Positions 33,730 to 45,866 of a stretch of DNA of 64,000 nt are shown here, in pieces. The DNA is taken from NCBI GenBank assembly GCA_024704765.1, contig JAKMXF010000306.1:124001-188000 (forward strand). The letters are read 5' to 3'. The notes under the pieces were generated by a model. The model was not told the origin of the DNA. It saw only the letters and a list, made by a program, of their open reading frames with translations, and searched no databases. Source of the DNA: Oopsacas minuta (Eukaryota; Porifera; Hexactinellida; Lyssacinosida; Leucopsacidae). How positions within the stretch are numbered: the stretch's first letter is position 1; every line of letters starts with the position of its first letter. Made by a program: the position numbers and the translations under genes.

Positions 33730-35034
33730 CAAAATCTCTTGAAGTTGACATTAAGGGTGAAACTTTCTTTAAAGTCGTAGTATCATATATGGAAGAGAAA
33801 GCCATTCATTCGGATAATAGAATTGCTGTTGCAACTGATGGGGCACCAGCAATGACAGGTCGTTATCGTGGTTTCATTGCATTTATGAAGAATGCTGTTC
33901 CAGAAATATTTACTATCCACTGCATTGTCCATCGTCAACATCTAGTTGAGTGGAGTTCTTCATGGGTCACTCAATTTTGTTATTATGGTTGTAAACAGGA
34001 TCAAGAGCCGCTCCTTGAGTAATTGTATGTTCAGAGAATTATGCCATGAAAATGGTGACGATTTTGACTGTTTACTACAACATACAGAAGTGAGATGGTT
34101 GTCTAAAGGAAAATGTTTGAAAAGAGTATCTGAGCTTTTCAAAACAATCGTCGGGTTTTAGAAGAGCATGATAATCATCTATCTGGCAAACTCAAAGCAG
34201 TTGATCAAGACATTTTCTATATGACAAATATTTTCGAGAAACTGAATAATGTCAATCTACAATTGCAGGGAGAAAAAAATGGTCTCATTTGATGCAAGAG
34301 CGTAATCCTGTCATTTATTGACAAATTCTCTTTGTACATGCAAAGTCTCAGCCGTCTTGAAATTATACAGTTTCTAACACATGAAAAGTGCAAGAAAGCA
34401 TTACCAATGATAATCTGATAGTATATACAAAGCACATAAAAGCTATGCAACAGGATATGCTCGATCGCTTCCGTGATTTGATCAATTATGTCGATCCGTG
34501 GATTTAGATCCATTCTCAATAGAATCAAGTTCTGTCGATATATTAATCCAAGAGGAAATTACTGATATAAAGTACGACATGGATGCAGTAAACACAGATT
34601 TAAAAAATGGTGGTTATCTTGGGTTATGGATTCATCCTGATCTATAGCGAAAAATCAAGTGATGTGGCAGAAGGTTAAGTTGTTGCTGATTGCATTCCCA
34701 ATTTCATACCTCGTTGAAAAGGGGTTCAGCAAAGTAAATAGCCTTTTGACAGATAAAGAAATAAACTAAATGTTCCAACAGGTGGCGATTTACGCCTATC
34801 TCTGACTAAATTTAATCCTAACGTAGAAAAGTTATGTAAACGACATCAAGCACAGCAATCTCATTGATTGTCAACATAACTTATATGTTACAATTATTTG
34901 TGTTTTGTCGTAGCTAATTAATTTTATTGAATCGTATAGAATGTAAAGTCGAATGGTTGAAATTAACAAAGGGGGGCGATTTACATACGAATTTGGAAAG
35001 GGGGGCGAATGACAAAAAAGGTTGGGAACCACTG
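33730..35034 (+). pseudogene. hAT transposase, 3' half with right terminus
   Basis: ZBED5/GTF2IRD2-type hAT sequence begins inside the gene: FPKSLEVDIKGETFFKVVV, RIAVATDGAPAMTGRYRGFI (second catalytic Asp), VHRQHLV, then after frame changes LLQHTEVRWLSKGKCLKR and, near the end, LVEKGFSKVNSLLTD. The 3' terminus, read inverted, is CAGTGGTTCCCAACCTTTTT at 35034. The 5' half is missing; the DD37D element ends 240 bases upstream. Stops and frameshifts are numerous. Confidence 0.82.
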
Positions 35035-35484
35035 CTATATCGGATATTCATAATAGTATCTTGTTTCAATAACGAATACTAGTACCTAGGAAACGCATTA
35101 GTCATTGAAGAATCGTATCTCAATCTTGTATGGAGCATAAAATTGATATTCGGACATGTTGTATAGGAATGTGATATATTATGTCAACTACAAAACTGAA
35201 TAAATAGTTAAATCTAAATTAGTGTATAACAAATTATTTCACATAATTTATAGCCATACAAAGCTGTAAATTTAACTTACACTTCATCAAGTAAATGAAA
35301 TATTTCTGGATACTAAAACAGGGCAATCGAAATGCTAAAGTAGATGTCAATTTGGCAAGTAGAATAATTGGAGAAAACTTGAAATCGACTCACAATTACC
35401 AACGTTCTCAATATATGTGAAGAACCACCATTTGAGGTGTACTTGGCTTAGATAACTAATGCACCACGATCAGTCCAAAAATAA
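35035..35484. other. Intergenic, no gene seen
   Basis: AT-rich spacer before CACTA-like copy B. Confidence 0.4.
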
Positions 35485-37699
35485 CACAGCCTACAAAATG
35501 TTATATTCCAGTTTATATTTTGATCACTGATTTGGACTAATTTAGGTGCGCTGATTCTGAATATCAATTCAGTTTTACTTATCACGTCAGGTTTTTTCAC
35601 AACCATATAGCTACATTTTCAGAAAATTTCGATATTTGTCAAAAATTCATCATGAATACATATTACAACAATAACATCATGTACATAGTATATATATTCA
35701 AATAGTCTTATTTGCTTCTTGGTCTTTAACTAGTCTGTTATTCTTTTTGTTGATATGTCGAAAAGAAAGCATTTCAATTCTCCAGACATTTTTTGTTATA
35801 TTTGTGGTTTCTATACTCCGGAACCTCAGATGCAGAATATTACTGAATTTGTGAATAGAGCTTACCGTGCGTATTTCAAAGTTAAGCTGGGCGACCAGGA
35901 CAAAAGTTGGGCACCTCACAATGTCTGTAAATCTTGTGTAGAATTATTGAGGTCTTGGAGTAAGGGTAAAGAGAAACACCTCCCTTTCGGAATTCCTATG
36001 ATTTGAAGAGAATCAAAAATCATTTTGTTGATTGTTATTTCTGTATGGTAAATGTTATGGGCTGCAAAAGGAGTGGCAGACACCTGTTGAATTACCCAAA
36101 TTTAGAATCTGCTATTCGACCAGTCCCTCATTGTAGTGATCTACCTGTACCAATATTCACAGAGTTTCTCGGACTCTATGTGATGATGATGGTGCCAATT
36201 CGGAAGAAGTCAATGATCATGACTGTGAATATGGTGTTGATTTCAAGGTCCCTCCTCGGAGCCTTCTCTCTTTAACCAAGCGGAATTGAATGATTTAATT
36301 TGTGACCTTGACCTCTCGAAAGAATCTTCTGAGTTGCTTTCATATAGATTGAAAGAAAAGAATCTACTCCATTAAGGACCAAAGGTAACATTATATGGTT
36401 ACAGAGAGCAAGAGTTTCAACAGTATTTCTGCGAAAAGAATGGTTTGATGTTTTGTCCAAATGTTGAGGGTATTCTACTGGCAATGGGAGTTCCGAACTA
36501 CAATCCAAGTGACTGGAGGCTGTTTATTGACAGCTCCAAAATGAGCATAATGGAAATACATTCGGTTCAATTCCAATAGGATATAGCTAAACTCAAAGAG
36601 GAGTACAATAATGTGAAAGAGATATTAGAGATAATTAACTACTCTGCACATGATTGGGTCATCTATGTTGATCTCAAAATGGTCAACTTTCTATTAGGAC
36701 AACAATCTGGGTTCACTAAGTACCCCTGTTTTCTTTGTTATTGGGACAGTAGAGATGGGAACCAGGATTGGATAAGGGAAAAGTGGCCTCTGAGAGAATG
36801 TTTGAAAGTTGGGGACAAAAATGTAATTAATAACCCTCGGGTACAAACAAATAAACAATTCTACCTCCTCTCCACATTAAGCTCGTTTTAATGAAGCAAT
36901 TCATCAAAGCACTGGATAAAGACAGATATTGTTTCAAGTATATCTGAAATTATTTTCCAGAAATCAGTGAAGAGAAGATAAAGGCAGGGATATTTGAAAG
37001 GTCCACAGATTCGCAAGTTACTTAGGGATAACAGCTTCAAAGATTCAATGAACGAGGAAGAGAAGAGAGCGTGGCAGGCTTTCTCCAATGTCGTTTCTAT
37101 TTTCCTTGGTAATAAAAGGCATCCAACTACAAAGAACTGGTCACATAGTTAGTCGACAGCTATCATGCTCTTGGCTGTAATATGAGTATTAAAATTCATT
37201 ATTTGAGAGACCATCTTGATAGATTTCCGGATAATCTAGGTGATATGAGTGAAGAACAAGGTGAACGATTCCATTAAGACATAAAAGTGATGAAACAGCG
37301 ATATCAAGGAAGATGGAACAGACATATGATGGCAGATTACTGTTGGTGCCTAAAAAGAGATTGTCCTAACGAACAACATTCAAGAAAGTCAAACAAGAGA
37401 AAATTTTTAGATTGAATAGTGCTCTTATTACATGTTTATAGTATCACTTTCTTCCATTCATATTAGTAACAATTATATCATTATTCTTAGTGAATGAAAT
37501 ATTGATATTTTCAGAAATTTAATTGGATCCAATCTAACATATAAGGGTTGAAACCAATTTTGTTCTATAAATGTAGTAATAGGATTGTGAGATAACTTGA
37601 CATATTAGGGAGAAACTGACTAAATAATCGAAATCAGCAACACAGAATTAGTATATATCAGTTGACAAAATCAATACAGCTAAAAAGTGTAGGCCTGTG
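35485..37699 (+). mobile_element. CACTA-like DNA transposon, copy B
   Basis: The left end is CACAGCCTACAAAATG and the right inverted end is CACAGGCCTACACTTT. TAA flanks both sides (35482-35484 and 37700-37702). The inner parts of both ends share a GCTGATT motif at equal depth. Length is 2215 bp, close to copy A. Confidence 0.8.
35755..37415 (+). pseudogene. CACTA-like family transposase, copy B
   Basis: It covers the whole family protein in order but is broken. The N-terminus (MSKRKHFNSPDIFCYICGFY) is open to a TGA at 36004-36006, where relatives have Trp in the MIWREP motif. A one-base loss in an A-run near 36018 shifts the frame into NHFVDCYFCMVNVMG. Later pieces are NPSDWRLFIDSSK, YVDLKMVNFLLGQQSGFTKY (with the conserved Asp), CFLCYWDSRDG, SEEQGERFH and DYCWCLKRDCP, ending KRKFLD at the stop 37413-37415. 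The HQD after ERFH has a stop codon at its Gln. At least four lesions. Confidence 0.82.
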
Positions 37700-38982
37700 T
37701 AATCTTGAAAAAATATTTCTCAAGTTTCAGGACTATATTACAAGAACTGAAACTCCAGCCCAAAGTTTGCCAGTTTGTCTCTAATTCGTGATTTTCGTAC
37801 AACTCTAATACCTCAATTCCCTTTTTACCCATCAGTATCAAATCCAATTGGAGTAACAGTTAATTACATTGACCATATAGTAATTCTTTAGAGATGTAGC
37901 ATCACACTCTATACAATTTATTGAAGAACCCCTGAGGTACCCGCTCAACTTTATGGCTAAACATGGTGTAGATGGGTCGGGAGGTCTCAGTGTCCAATCT
38001 TAGATCTCAAACAGCTTGTGATCGTTCACATTTTCTCTTGTTTATTGTTTCACCTCTTGAATTGAAGATTGCCAAGGAAATTTTATCTAGTCTAATCAAT
38101 ACCCAATTTCTAGAACCAAGAGTATAGAATGGAATGTTGGTATTATTTTGGTTTCGCTGAACTTCGCTGGACAAATATTTGTAGAATCGTTTTATTAGAT
38201 AGTCTCTCGTACGTGTAATATCCTGAATAGTGCGAGAAATTGCGAGAAACTGTTGTTCACAACAAAACACCTTCGCATGTTTCATATTATATAACCTATA
38301 ATTATGCTGTATCATCACAAATTTTAAGTATAGAAAATTAATGAAATTCACATAAATTGGGTTTGAGCTGTAAAAGTAACATTAGAACTACACCCAGTAT
38401 AAGTTTGATAGTATTTGAAAGTTGAAATTAAATTTATAGGAATTTAAGTTGAGTGAACAAAACTATGATTTCAAAATGCCCGAACATTAACAAATTTGGT
38501 GAGACTTTGAGATAGTACAATACTCATGTAAGTTGATAAAGATAAAAAGTAGTTCTAGATTTGGATACACCTGCATATTTCTAATCATTCTCAATATATA
38601 CATTGACAAGATTTAGATATTAAAATTTCCCCTCCTAGAAGCGAATAACCAACTGCGCTCGTGCTTGTTTCATCAGCACCAGAAAAACATTTTGAAATTC
38701 CTTTTCTTTCAAGCACATCTTTGATTAATATCCCCGAGCACTTGCTTATACCATATATGTTGGATACTAGTCATATGCCATCCAGTCCAACCACATCAAC
38801 TCGGAATAAATTTGGACTTAATGTCACATAGGGTCCTTAAGAAGTTCCAATGTTAGATTTGCCAGTAATAGAGCCTGAGTTACCAGTCCCCAATTGTACT
38901 TAACTTTCGTATACTCCACCCTAGAGTAAACAATCAAATCTTGCAAATGCGATGTATCCATGGTAACTGTATAGGTTTAGTG
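37700..38982. other. Intergenic, no gene recognised
   Basis: It contains a 114-codon minus-strand open frame (38007-38351) without any motif I know. I do not call it a gene. Confidence 0.4.
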
Positions 38983-39275
38983 CAGTGGCTCTCAACCAGG
39001 GGGATATCCCCCATTGGGGGGGATTGCAATACCGAAGAAGGGGGATGAACGCAGGAGGGGGATAGAGGGGATACATATCCGGAGAGAACAATCTATACTT
39101 GGGGTGTGCGTAAATAATCTAGTCAGAGGAGGCTCCTCGCTACCGCTACTTAGTATTTATCTTTGTATTCAATTTCTCGCTCTTTTAAAAACCCATTTGC
39201 ATATTAAGTCGATAAAGTTAGTACTCAGATATAATTATTGTTAATACTTTGTAAGGATTCGAAAAGATGGCAAGC

Positions 39276-39813
39276 TTTGCGATTAGAAAAGATACTTCAT
39301 AGGATGCCAAAGTACAACATTTCAAATCGGTAGACTGAGTAAAGAGAGAAAAATATTTTTGTTGATTCAAATAGACTTTCTTTTTCTGCAAAAAGTACTC
39401 TATTGGCTGCCCCACCTCTGTGGGATGTTTTGAAAATTGATGCGCTTTTAAATGATTAGGCCTCATAGAAACATTCGCCAAGCGTACATGGCAGGTCAAG
39501 CAAAGAGGTTTTAATTCGTCTGGACTAGAAATGAATCCAAACTGCAGATAAGAGGGATCATAATGTCGACTTCTGAATTTGCATTTGGTCGGACATAATC
39601 TTCTGATTGTATAATAAAGTCTTGCAATGATGGGATTGAAAATTAATTAATGTAGATTAGTTCTATGTTATATTCATGTAAATTTTAAAATTAAAATTGT
39701 ATCGATCAATAGGATGCCATATTATTCATATTATTGGAATCACACATCGATAACGTATTCACAATCGAATACATAGTATTTATTGTCATACAAAAGCAAT
39801 TTATATTTGTCAG
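39276..39813 (-). pseudogene. hAT transposase N-terminal part, inverted
   Basis: Read on the minus strand: KCKFRSRHYDPSYLQFGFIS, LCLTCHVRLANVSMRPNHLK, AHQFSKHP, EYFLQKK, then LASYEVSFLIAK. These are the BED-type zinc finger and linker of ZBED5/ZMYM-like hAT proteins. The last residues (…FLIAK) are exactly those expected just before HKKPHTDAETL, which begins the plus-strand piece at 39814. Flipping about 540 bp would join them, so this is an inversion inside one gene. Confidence 0.8.
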
Positions 39814-41230
39814 ATGCATAAAAAACCTCACACAGATGCAGAAACTCTAATCAAACCTTCGCTGTTGGCTTGTGCCAAGCATGTTCTGGGAAGTGCGGCA
39901 GCTGAGAAACTAGACAAAATCCCGTTACCTAATGATACAGTAAAAAGGAGGATTAGTGAAATTTCACAGAAATTAGAAGATAAATTGGTTCGGCTTATAA
40001 AGGATATTCCTATCTGCATTCAATTAGATGAGTCAACATTTGGAGCAGAATCTACTCTTATTGTCTGTATGCGCTTCATCGATAACGATTACATAAACGA
40101 AGAATTGCTTTTCGTTGATTATTTTAAAGGTCGTTGTACTGGACAAGATATCTTCAAGATGGTTAGATCCTATTTTGACTCACATCAGATTAGTTTAAGC
40201 CAAGTTGTTAGTGTTAATACAGATGGAGCTCGAAATATGACTGGTAGAGATACTGGATTCTGGGGATGTTTAAAAAGGGAAGTACCGCAGTGCAGTTTTA
40301 TCCATTGGATGCTTCATAAACAGGCGTTAGCTGCTAAAAATCTCCAGTCTGAACTTCATGAAACACTTAACCTTGTCATCAAAGTTGTGAACTTTGTCAA
40401 ATCAAGTCCTTTGAACGAACGTATACCAAGAAAACTATGTGGAGATTCGGAAGCAGAACACGACGTCTTCCTTTTCCACACAGAAGTTCGCTGGCTTAGT
40501 AGAGGAAAAGCTCTTGAACGAGTATATTCTATTTATGATCAGTTAGGGTGAATTTCTAGACCAGAAACATTTCTTCGAGACAGAAGAGTTTACATCCATC
40601 CATCTATTTCAAACTGAAATTAGCTTATCTTACTGAAATCTTCTCTTACTATAACCTGAGTAATCTTAGGTTGCAGGGAGATGGGATTTTTCTTCAAGCG
40701 GCTATAGAAAATGTGACTACATTTCAAAATAAGTTGAAATTCTTTCGTTTATTATACTGAGCAACCAATGGAACATGTTCCCACTTGTAGAAGCAATTCT
40801 TTCTCTTTCAGCACATCTTGAAGTTAAATTTACTCCCCTTGTCGAAGAACATTTGATGAATCTAGTTACTGATTTTCCAATCGATTTTCGGACGTTCCAT
40901 CAATCCCTAAATACCTGCTAACCCCGATGGATATGTCACTGGAAGATATGATGGACTTAGATGACATCCTAGTAGACGAGTTGTTATATTTAGAGGCAAA
41001 TGAGGAGGCAAAAGCTAAATATTCTTGTGCTAACAAAACGAAGTTCTGGTTTTTAGTGAAGGGGATAGCCCAAATCTTTTTAAAACAGCTAAAATATTGC
41101 TTTTGCTTCCATTTCCAACAACATATTTTTGTGAGAAACGTTTTCTTCAGCAAATTTTCCTCGGTCAAAACACCGCAGGCGGCTTGACTTCAGGGAAGAT
41201 TTAAGGATATCAGCATCAAGTTATAGTCCA
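39814..41230 (+). pseudogene. hAT transposase, central and C-terminal part
   Basis: The first 245 codons are open. The segment KKPHTDAETLIKPSLLACAK is followed by VKRRISEI, CIQLDESTFGAEST (first catalytic Asp), NTDGARNMTGRDTGF (second Asp), MLHKQALAAK and HTEVRWLSRGKALERV. After a TGA at 40549-40551 the reading continues in shifted frames to a C-terminus with FPTTYFCEKRF (dimerisation region). It is well preserved but split from its N-terminus by the inversion and broken after residue 245. Confidence 0.87.
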
Positions 41231-41244
41231 GATATTGAAATATT

Positions 41245-43200
41245 GGTACAACTATAGAATTGCACCCCTCGAACTTTTCATCCGAAATGTAAAGCGCACT
41301 TATTCTAGCCTGATCGTACTCGCTAAGTGATGAAGATTCCACTTTAAAATGTTCAAATCGGTGCACAATTGAAAAAGTTAGAGCTAAATTACACTACTAA
41401 GCCAAAATCTATGGGCGAAATTGTATTAGTCATCAAATCAATTTATACTGATTCTAGTTACTATCTATAGCCATAGCAATGTGCCTTCTAACATCATTAC
41501 ATAGTGACTTACATTATTGAGAATCCTGAACAGGAATGCCAATTACAAAATAACAAGCAATCATAATTATTACCAATACTTCAGAACAATGCTGTCAATT
41601 ATCAAAACGTAAGAGTGCAAAATGAAGCTAACTAGTTCATGATTAGTATTGTAATTCTAATAACTTAGTTATATAATGTTGTTTGCAACACTGCAACAAC
41701 TTGCAGCCTGTTAACAGGCCTACGAGAGGGTGGGGCAGTCGGGGTCAAATTCGACAGGTGTCACTATCTTCGTACATTGTGAGAATATAGTTATCAGAAT
41801 GTTGTGTTAGAAAATAAAGCATTTGATCGTAATAATTATGGTGAGAGCATACGTACTTGTAATCATCCTATCTTCTTGTTGTTGTTTATCACTCACTAAT
41901 GTAAGTTACCATTGCAAAAAGGGTATTGTTTGCAAGTATGATGAGTATATCTATCATTGATAATTCTCAGGAAATTGTTTTATTATTCAAACATAGGTTA
42001 TAGAAATAACGAGAAACCTTCGGGATCCTAAGATTCCACCCCAGGATTGTGATTTGAGAAATAATCCCCTGTGTACAACAATTCTTGGATCCCGGGATTG
42101 TAGCCCCTAATTGTAATATTGAGATATTGAGTTTGAAAAATCACACATATAATCTAAACTTACTATTACTTATTGTTATCACTTAACTATAATTTGAACA
42201 CATATTAGCTAAACAACAGGATAAGCATTTCTTATTGATTTTACAATGTTGTTAAATTTGTTCTCTTTGTTCCTTCTCCTCCAACATGATTCAATCTGGT
42301 GTGTTTCTAAAAGATCAGGATTCGTTGTTTGCCCCTTTCTCAATCTCTTCTTCACGCTTCCCCAAGAACTTTCTATCCCTTGAGTATGCACTCCTGTGTG
42401 AGGATCCACAAAATTCTGAGAGTGATTGATTGTGTGATGAACATAAGTAGTGTCTTGTAGGATGGCATATGAAGCCCACTCATCAGAGTGTATCGTAGTT
42501 CCAGGTAGAATATATTGTTGGATTATTGGAAGCAGAGTTGCAATAGTACGGTTAGTCACAACTACCATGACAGCTTTATTAGTACCCGTTCGAACATGCC
42601 AAATACTCATTTACCAGTTAGAACCCTCCCACGACTGTATTTCCGCTTTCTGAATTTGGACTCGTCTATCTCGACAATCGTACCAGATCCTCCGATCGGT
42701 TCGGGGTTAACAATGAGATCTTCAATACAGACATCTTTCATGAAGTTCTTCAAATCTACAACTGTGTTTGGACTCCAGTCTACTGTTTCTCCAAGAACAT
42801 GTGCGCCTGTATATCTTCCGACCAGTAGTACAGAAACTTGAGCATTTTAGGAAGGGGTATATTAGAAGCCTCAAAAATGAACCGTGTCGAATGGAACAAG
42901 TCTTCTTACAACCTGCAACAGGGCATCTCCAGATTTAGCCTGGATGCCGAGGATATGGCCCTTCACGCATCAACTCCCCACACTAGCCAACAGGCCACAC
43001 TTCCTGAACCAAGTTAGTGTCGCGTTATCAAATTGTGCCGTCAGAATTACTTCATCAATTTTCAAATTTGCTAAGATACCAGGAACTATATACCATAACA
43101 GTTGTGCGTTCATTTCTCAATTACTTATGCATTCTGCCTTTCGTGTATATATATTGAGTATCATAACCTTAGCAACAATACAAGATGTTTGGAATTGATT
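41245..43200 (-). mobile_element. Merlin element, copy 1 (right end not resolved)
   Basis: The left end GGTACAACTATAGAATTGCA and the following 450 bases resemble the left arm of Merlin copy 2, including AAGCCAAAATCTATGGGCGA and GTTGTTTGCAACACT. The transposase lies on the minus strand. I could not find the matching right arm, so the right limit is simply the end of readable coding sequence plus a margin. Confidence 0.6.
42209..43113 (-). pseudogene. Merlin (IS1016-like) transposase, copy 1
   Basis: It starts at ATG 43111-43113 (MNAQLLWYIVPGILANLKID). The first catalytic Asp is in GTIVEIDESKF. A TGA replaces the expected Trp in a GKWVFG-type motif near 42611, and the frame then changes. The last 133 codons are open: TTIHSDEWASYAILQ holds the second Asp and GVHTQGIESSWGSVKKR the Glu, with 36 residues between. 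DD36E is the Merlin signature. Several stops also lie in the N-terminal half. Confidence 0.85.
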
Positions 43201-43992
43201 AATTATGTATTTGTTTATAATACCACAACAACGATAATGCAGTTAAACGACTACCAATTTGCATACCTATAACTATTTATAATAATTTTGGTTAATGGTA
43301 CGCCATATTGATATCTTTAGAGCATGTTAGTTAAGATATTTTAGATTGCAATTAGGAATGTGTTCAATTTGGAAATGGAAATAATGATTACAGTATAAAC
43401 CGCTTTAATCTAACAATTTATTGATAACAGAAAAGGGTTAGAAAAATCCAATAGTTAGAATAACCCGCTGTTAGAAAAAAACGGTTTCGAGTGTATCTAG
43501 AAGTAGTACAAATATTGTTTTGTATTATCACAACAAACCGAGAAGGGAAAAGTATTTCGATAATGTAGAGGAGATTAGTCGAGGAATCAGAATACTATTA
43601 CTTCAGTGCAATACAAAATATGAGCCATTCTAAACCTCCGTAATTAATTCAAGCTGAACGAACCTGTTTCTATTTACCATTGTCTGAACATTTATAGATT
43701 TTGCTAATCCAAAAAAGGATATTAAATTAAATGCCTTCTCAACCCCTAAGTCCTAAAGATTTATAATTTGAAGGTTGGTGGCAAATCATTTAAAGCATTG
43801 GATGAGAGTCACAACATAAATTTCTTAATACATATACATTTCAAGGTGACCGCAAAATAAGATGAAAATTAAAAGCCATATACGTTCGTTTGCTTGTTTT
43901 CTATAACAGATCAATTCTATGTTTATTTGAATAGTATATTTGGTCAACAATTATCAATACAATACATAATTATTAAAGTTATGCAGTGATAA
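43201..43992. other. Intergenic, no gene seen
   Basis: AT-rich DNA. The missing right arm of Merlin copy 1 may lie here in a form too diverged to see by eye. Confidence 0.4.
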
Positions 43993-44443
43993 CACTGGGC
44001 AACATCAAATTTATTCCTCAAATGAAAATATATTACCTAGACTAACTTTGGGATGCTGATTCCAAATCTGAAATCAGAATTGGTCTATCACGTCAGGATT
44101 TCAAGATACGAAAATTCACGAAATTCAGATTTTGAATTGATTGGCACTATATTATAAGGTACTATACAGTACAAGTTAGGCCTATTGTATAATTTTCTTT
44201 CCCAGCGAATTGTTGGTCAACAATGCATATTATGTACGGTTAATATTAACATTATTCTGTAAATGTAATGTTCTATCTTTTGACAATTAATGCATTCTTG
44301 AGTGTTCTTGGCCATGGCTATAAGGAGGGGTTATTTAGCCTACTTGCGGGTGGATTGTAGACTGTATCGATAAACCAACAACATTACTGTTTTGCAGAAT
44401 TTTTAGTTTGTAACTGATTGTGTATTTAAGCTTTTTGTTTACA

Positions 44444-44899
44444 ATGAATACGAGCAGAAGACAATGCACGAACCACCCAGATAACTTCTGCTATATTTGT
44501 GGAAAATTTACGCCGAAGCCCCAGCGAAGAAATATTGCCAATCGTGTCAAGATTGGCTACAAGTATTACTTTGGTTGCAAAGTTGGTGACCAAGACAAGA
44601 ACTGGGCACCTCACATCTGCTGTACCGTCTGCTATGCTAGTCTAATCCAATGGCTTAATGGAAAGAAGAAATCCATGCCATTTGCGGTACCTATGATTTG
44701 GCGAGAACCTAAAAACCATACGTCGGATTGTTATTTTTGCACAACAAATATTGCTGGATTTTCGACCTCTATACCGTGATGGAATCGCGGTATAGAGGTC
44801 GATTTAACCCAAACATGATGGGGGACTACTGTTGGTTTCTCCAGCGTGAAACTGACACTGAACATGCCCGAAAGAGCAAGTGTATAAAGCACTTTTGAG
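44444..44899 (+). pseudogene. CACTA-like family transposase, copy C, with central deletion
   Basis: ATG 44444 opens a clean N-terminal part: DNFCYICGKFTPKPQRR, WAPHICCTVC, KSMPFAVPMIWREPKNHTSD, CYFCTTNIAGF. It then passes into foreign residues STSIP and a TGA at 44777-44779. The C-terminal 40 codons resume directly after (MESRYRGRFNPNMMGDYCWF, then KSKCIKHF). The deletion junction carries a 15-bp perfect inverted repeat. The damage other than the deletion is slight, so copy C may be one of the younger copies. Confidence 0.85.
44762..44802. repeat. Inverted repeat at the deletion junction of copy C
   Basis: TCGACCTCTATACCG (44762-44776) is the exact inverse of CGGTATAGAGGTCGA (44788-44802), separated by 11 bases. 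The right arm is native family coding sequence (SRYRGR). The left arm is not expected at that place, so it looks like a copied, inverted filler. Confidence 0.85.
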
Positions 44900-45199
44900 A
44901 GGATACAATGTTATTTTTGTCTGGTTTAATCATCCTGGGTTGTGTTAAATTGTGCAAAATGATAATTCTGTTATTTTCACTAGCAATCACTGTGTTTATT
45001 ACATGTAATGTTTTGTTCTGCACAGCCAAAATTAGCCAAAATGACAATTACGGGTTGTTGTGTGCATATGTCGTATCTCAAAAACGTGACGTGTTTGAAG
45101 AAATCTAAGGGCAGATTTGGATTCAACATGGCCATATTAGTCTAGGTAAACTTGAAACGAGCAAGGAATAAAAAATAAGTTGTAAAATGTTGTCCAGTG

Positions 45200-45819
45200 T
45201 AATCATCAACATGTATTTGCATTGTGATAGTGTTGAATTATTACTCATGGTATGCTTGTATATCATCATCATCATCATCATCATCGTCATGGTAATCGCC
45301 ATAACGAAAAGAACATGCACATAGTATAAGCAATCTGTAATTCTTAAATTCTAAGTTGTTTAATACGTCTTTCAATGAAGACCTATTACATATAATACGT
45401 ATTATACGTTCAATCTACGATTTTTAGTGACGCATTTTCTATTAGGGTGATTTCTGCAATAAATATTTCGCATCAAAATCGTGAGTCTCGAATTGTTAAT
45501 GAGAAATCTCAACATAGTTGACCAAATTATATAATTCTTGTCATAATGTGACTTATACTAGTCTAACAGTGTCGCAATCTCATATTCTAGATTAACCTAG
45601 ACGTGTAATGAGTTAAAATTGATTGCGTATAACGTATTATACGTTTAATGCATATTATACAACTTAGCTTAAATTAGTATGGTTTTGGCTTCCTTCAATA
45701 TAAATGAAAATTAGTGTAGCTTTCTCAATTCTTGGCCGATAGTTGCGCTATTTTCACCTATCCACATCTTCATTAAAACAAATTTTCATCAAGGTGTGCA
45801 TTACTATAGTTGTACCAAT
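45200..45819. other. Intergenic with a short ATC repeat
   Basis: An (ATC)n microsatellite lies at about 45261-45290. Palindromic TATAATACGTATTATACG motifs occur near 45394 and 45630. No gene was seen. Confidence 0.5.
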
Positions 45820-45866
45820 TTTAGAATCAGAATGCGGCCCTCGCAGAAAAAGTTTGCTCACCCCTG
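45820..45866. mobile_element. Solitary hAT terminus
   Basis: Read inverted, the sequence starts CAGGGGTGAGCAAACTTTTT and continues with a CGAGGGCCGC motif, a standard hAT end. No partner end or coding sequence was recognised. Confidence 0.55.

Larger units (their letters stand above)
38983..41244 (+). mobile_element. hAT element with an internal inversion
   Basis: The 5' terminus is CAGTGGCTCTCAACCAGGGG, followed by a G-rich stretch. Coding sequence on the plus strand runs from 39814 to about 41230. The N-terminal coding part lies on the minus strand (39600-39276). No 3' terminus was found: the element meets a Merlin-type end at about 41245. Confidence 0.78.
43993..45199 (+). mobile_element. 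CACTA-like DNA transposon, copy C (internally deleted)
   Basis: The left end is CACTGGGCAACATCAAATTT and the right inverted end is CACTGGACAACATTTTACAA. TAA flanks both sides (43990-43992 and 45200-45202). Subterminal ACCTAGACTAA and TCCAAATCTG are shared by both ends. Length is 1207 bp; about 1 kb of the central gene is gone. Confidence 0.88.

Noticed and set aside
36272-36508. Minus-strand open frame over copy B
   Set aside because: Antisense shadow of the family coding sequence on the plus strand. The same holds for many short open frames opposite transposases, for example 19763-20053 and 27657-27926.
45261-45290. ATC trinucleotide run
   Set aside because: Ordinary microsatellite. The open frame across it is an artefact of the repeat.
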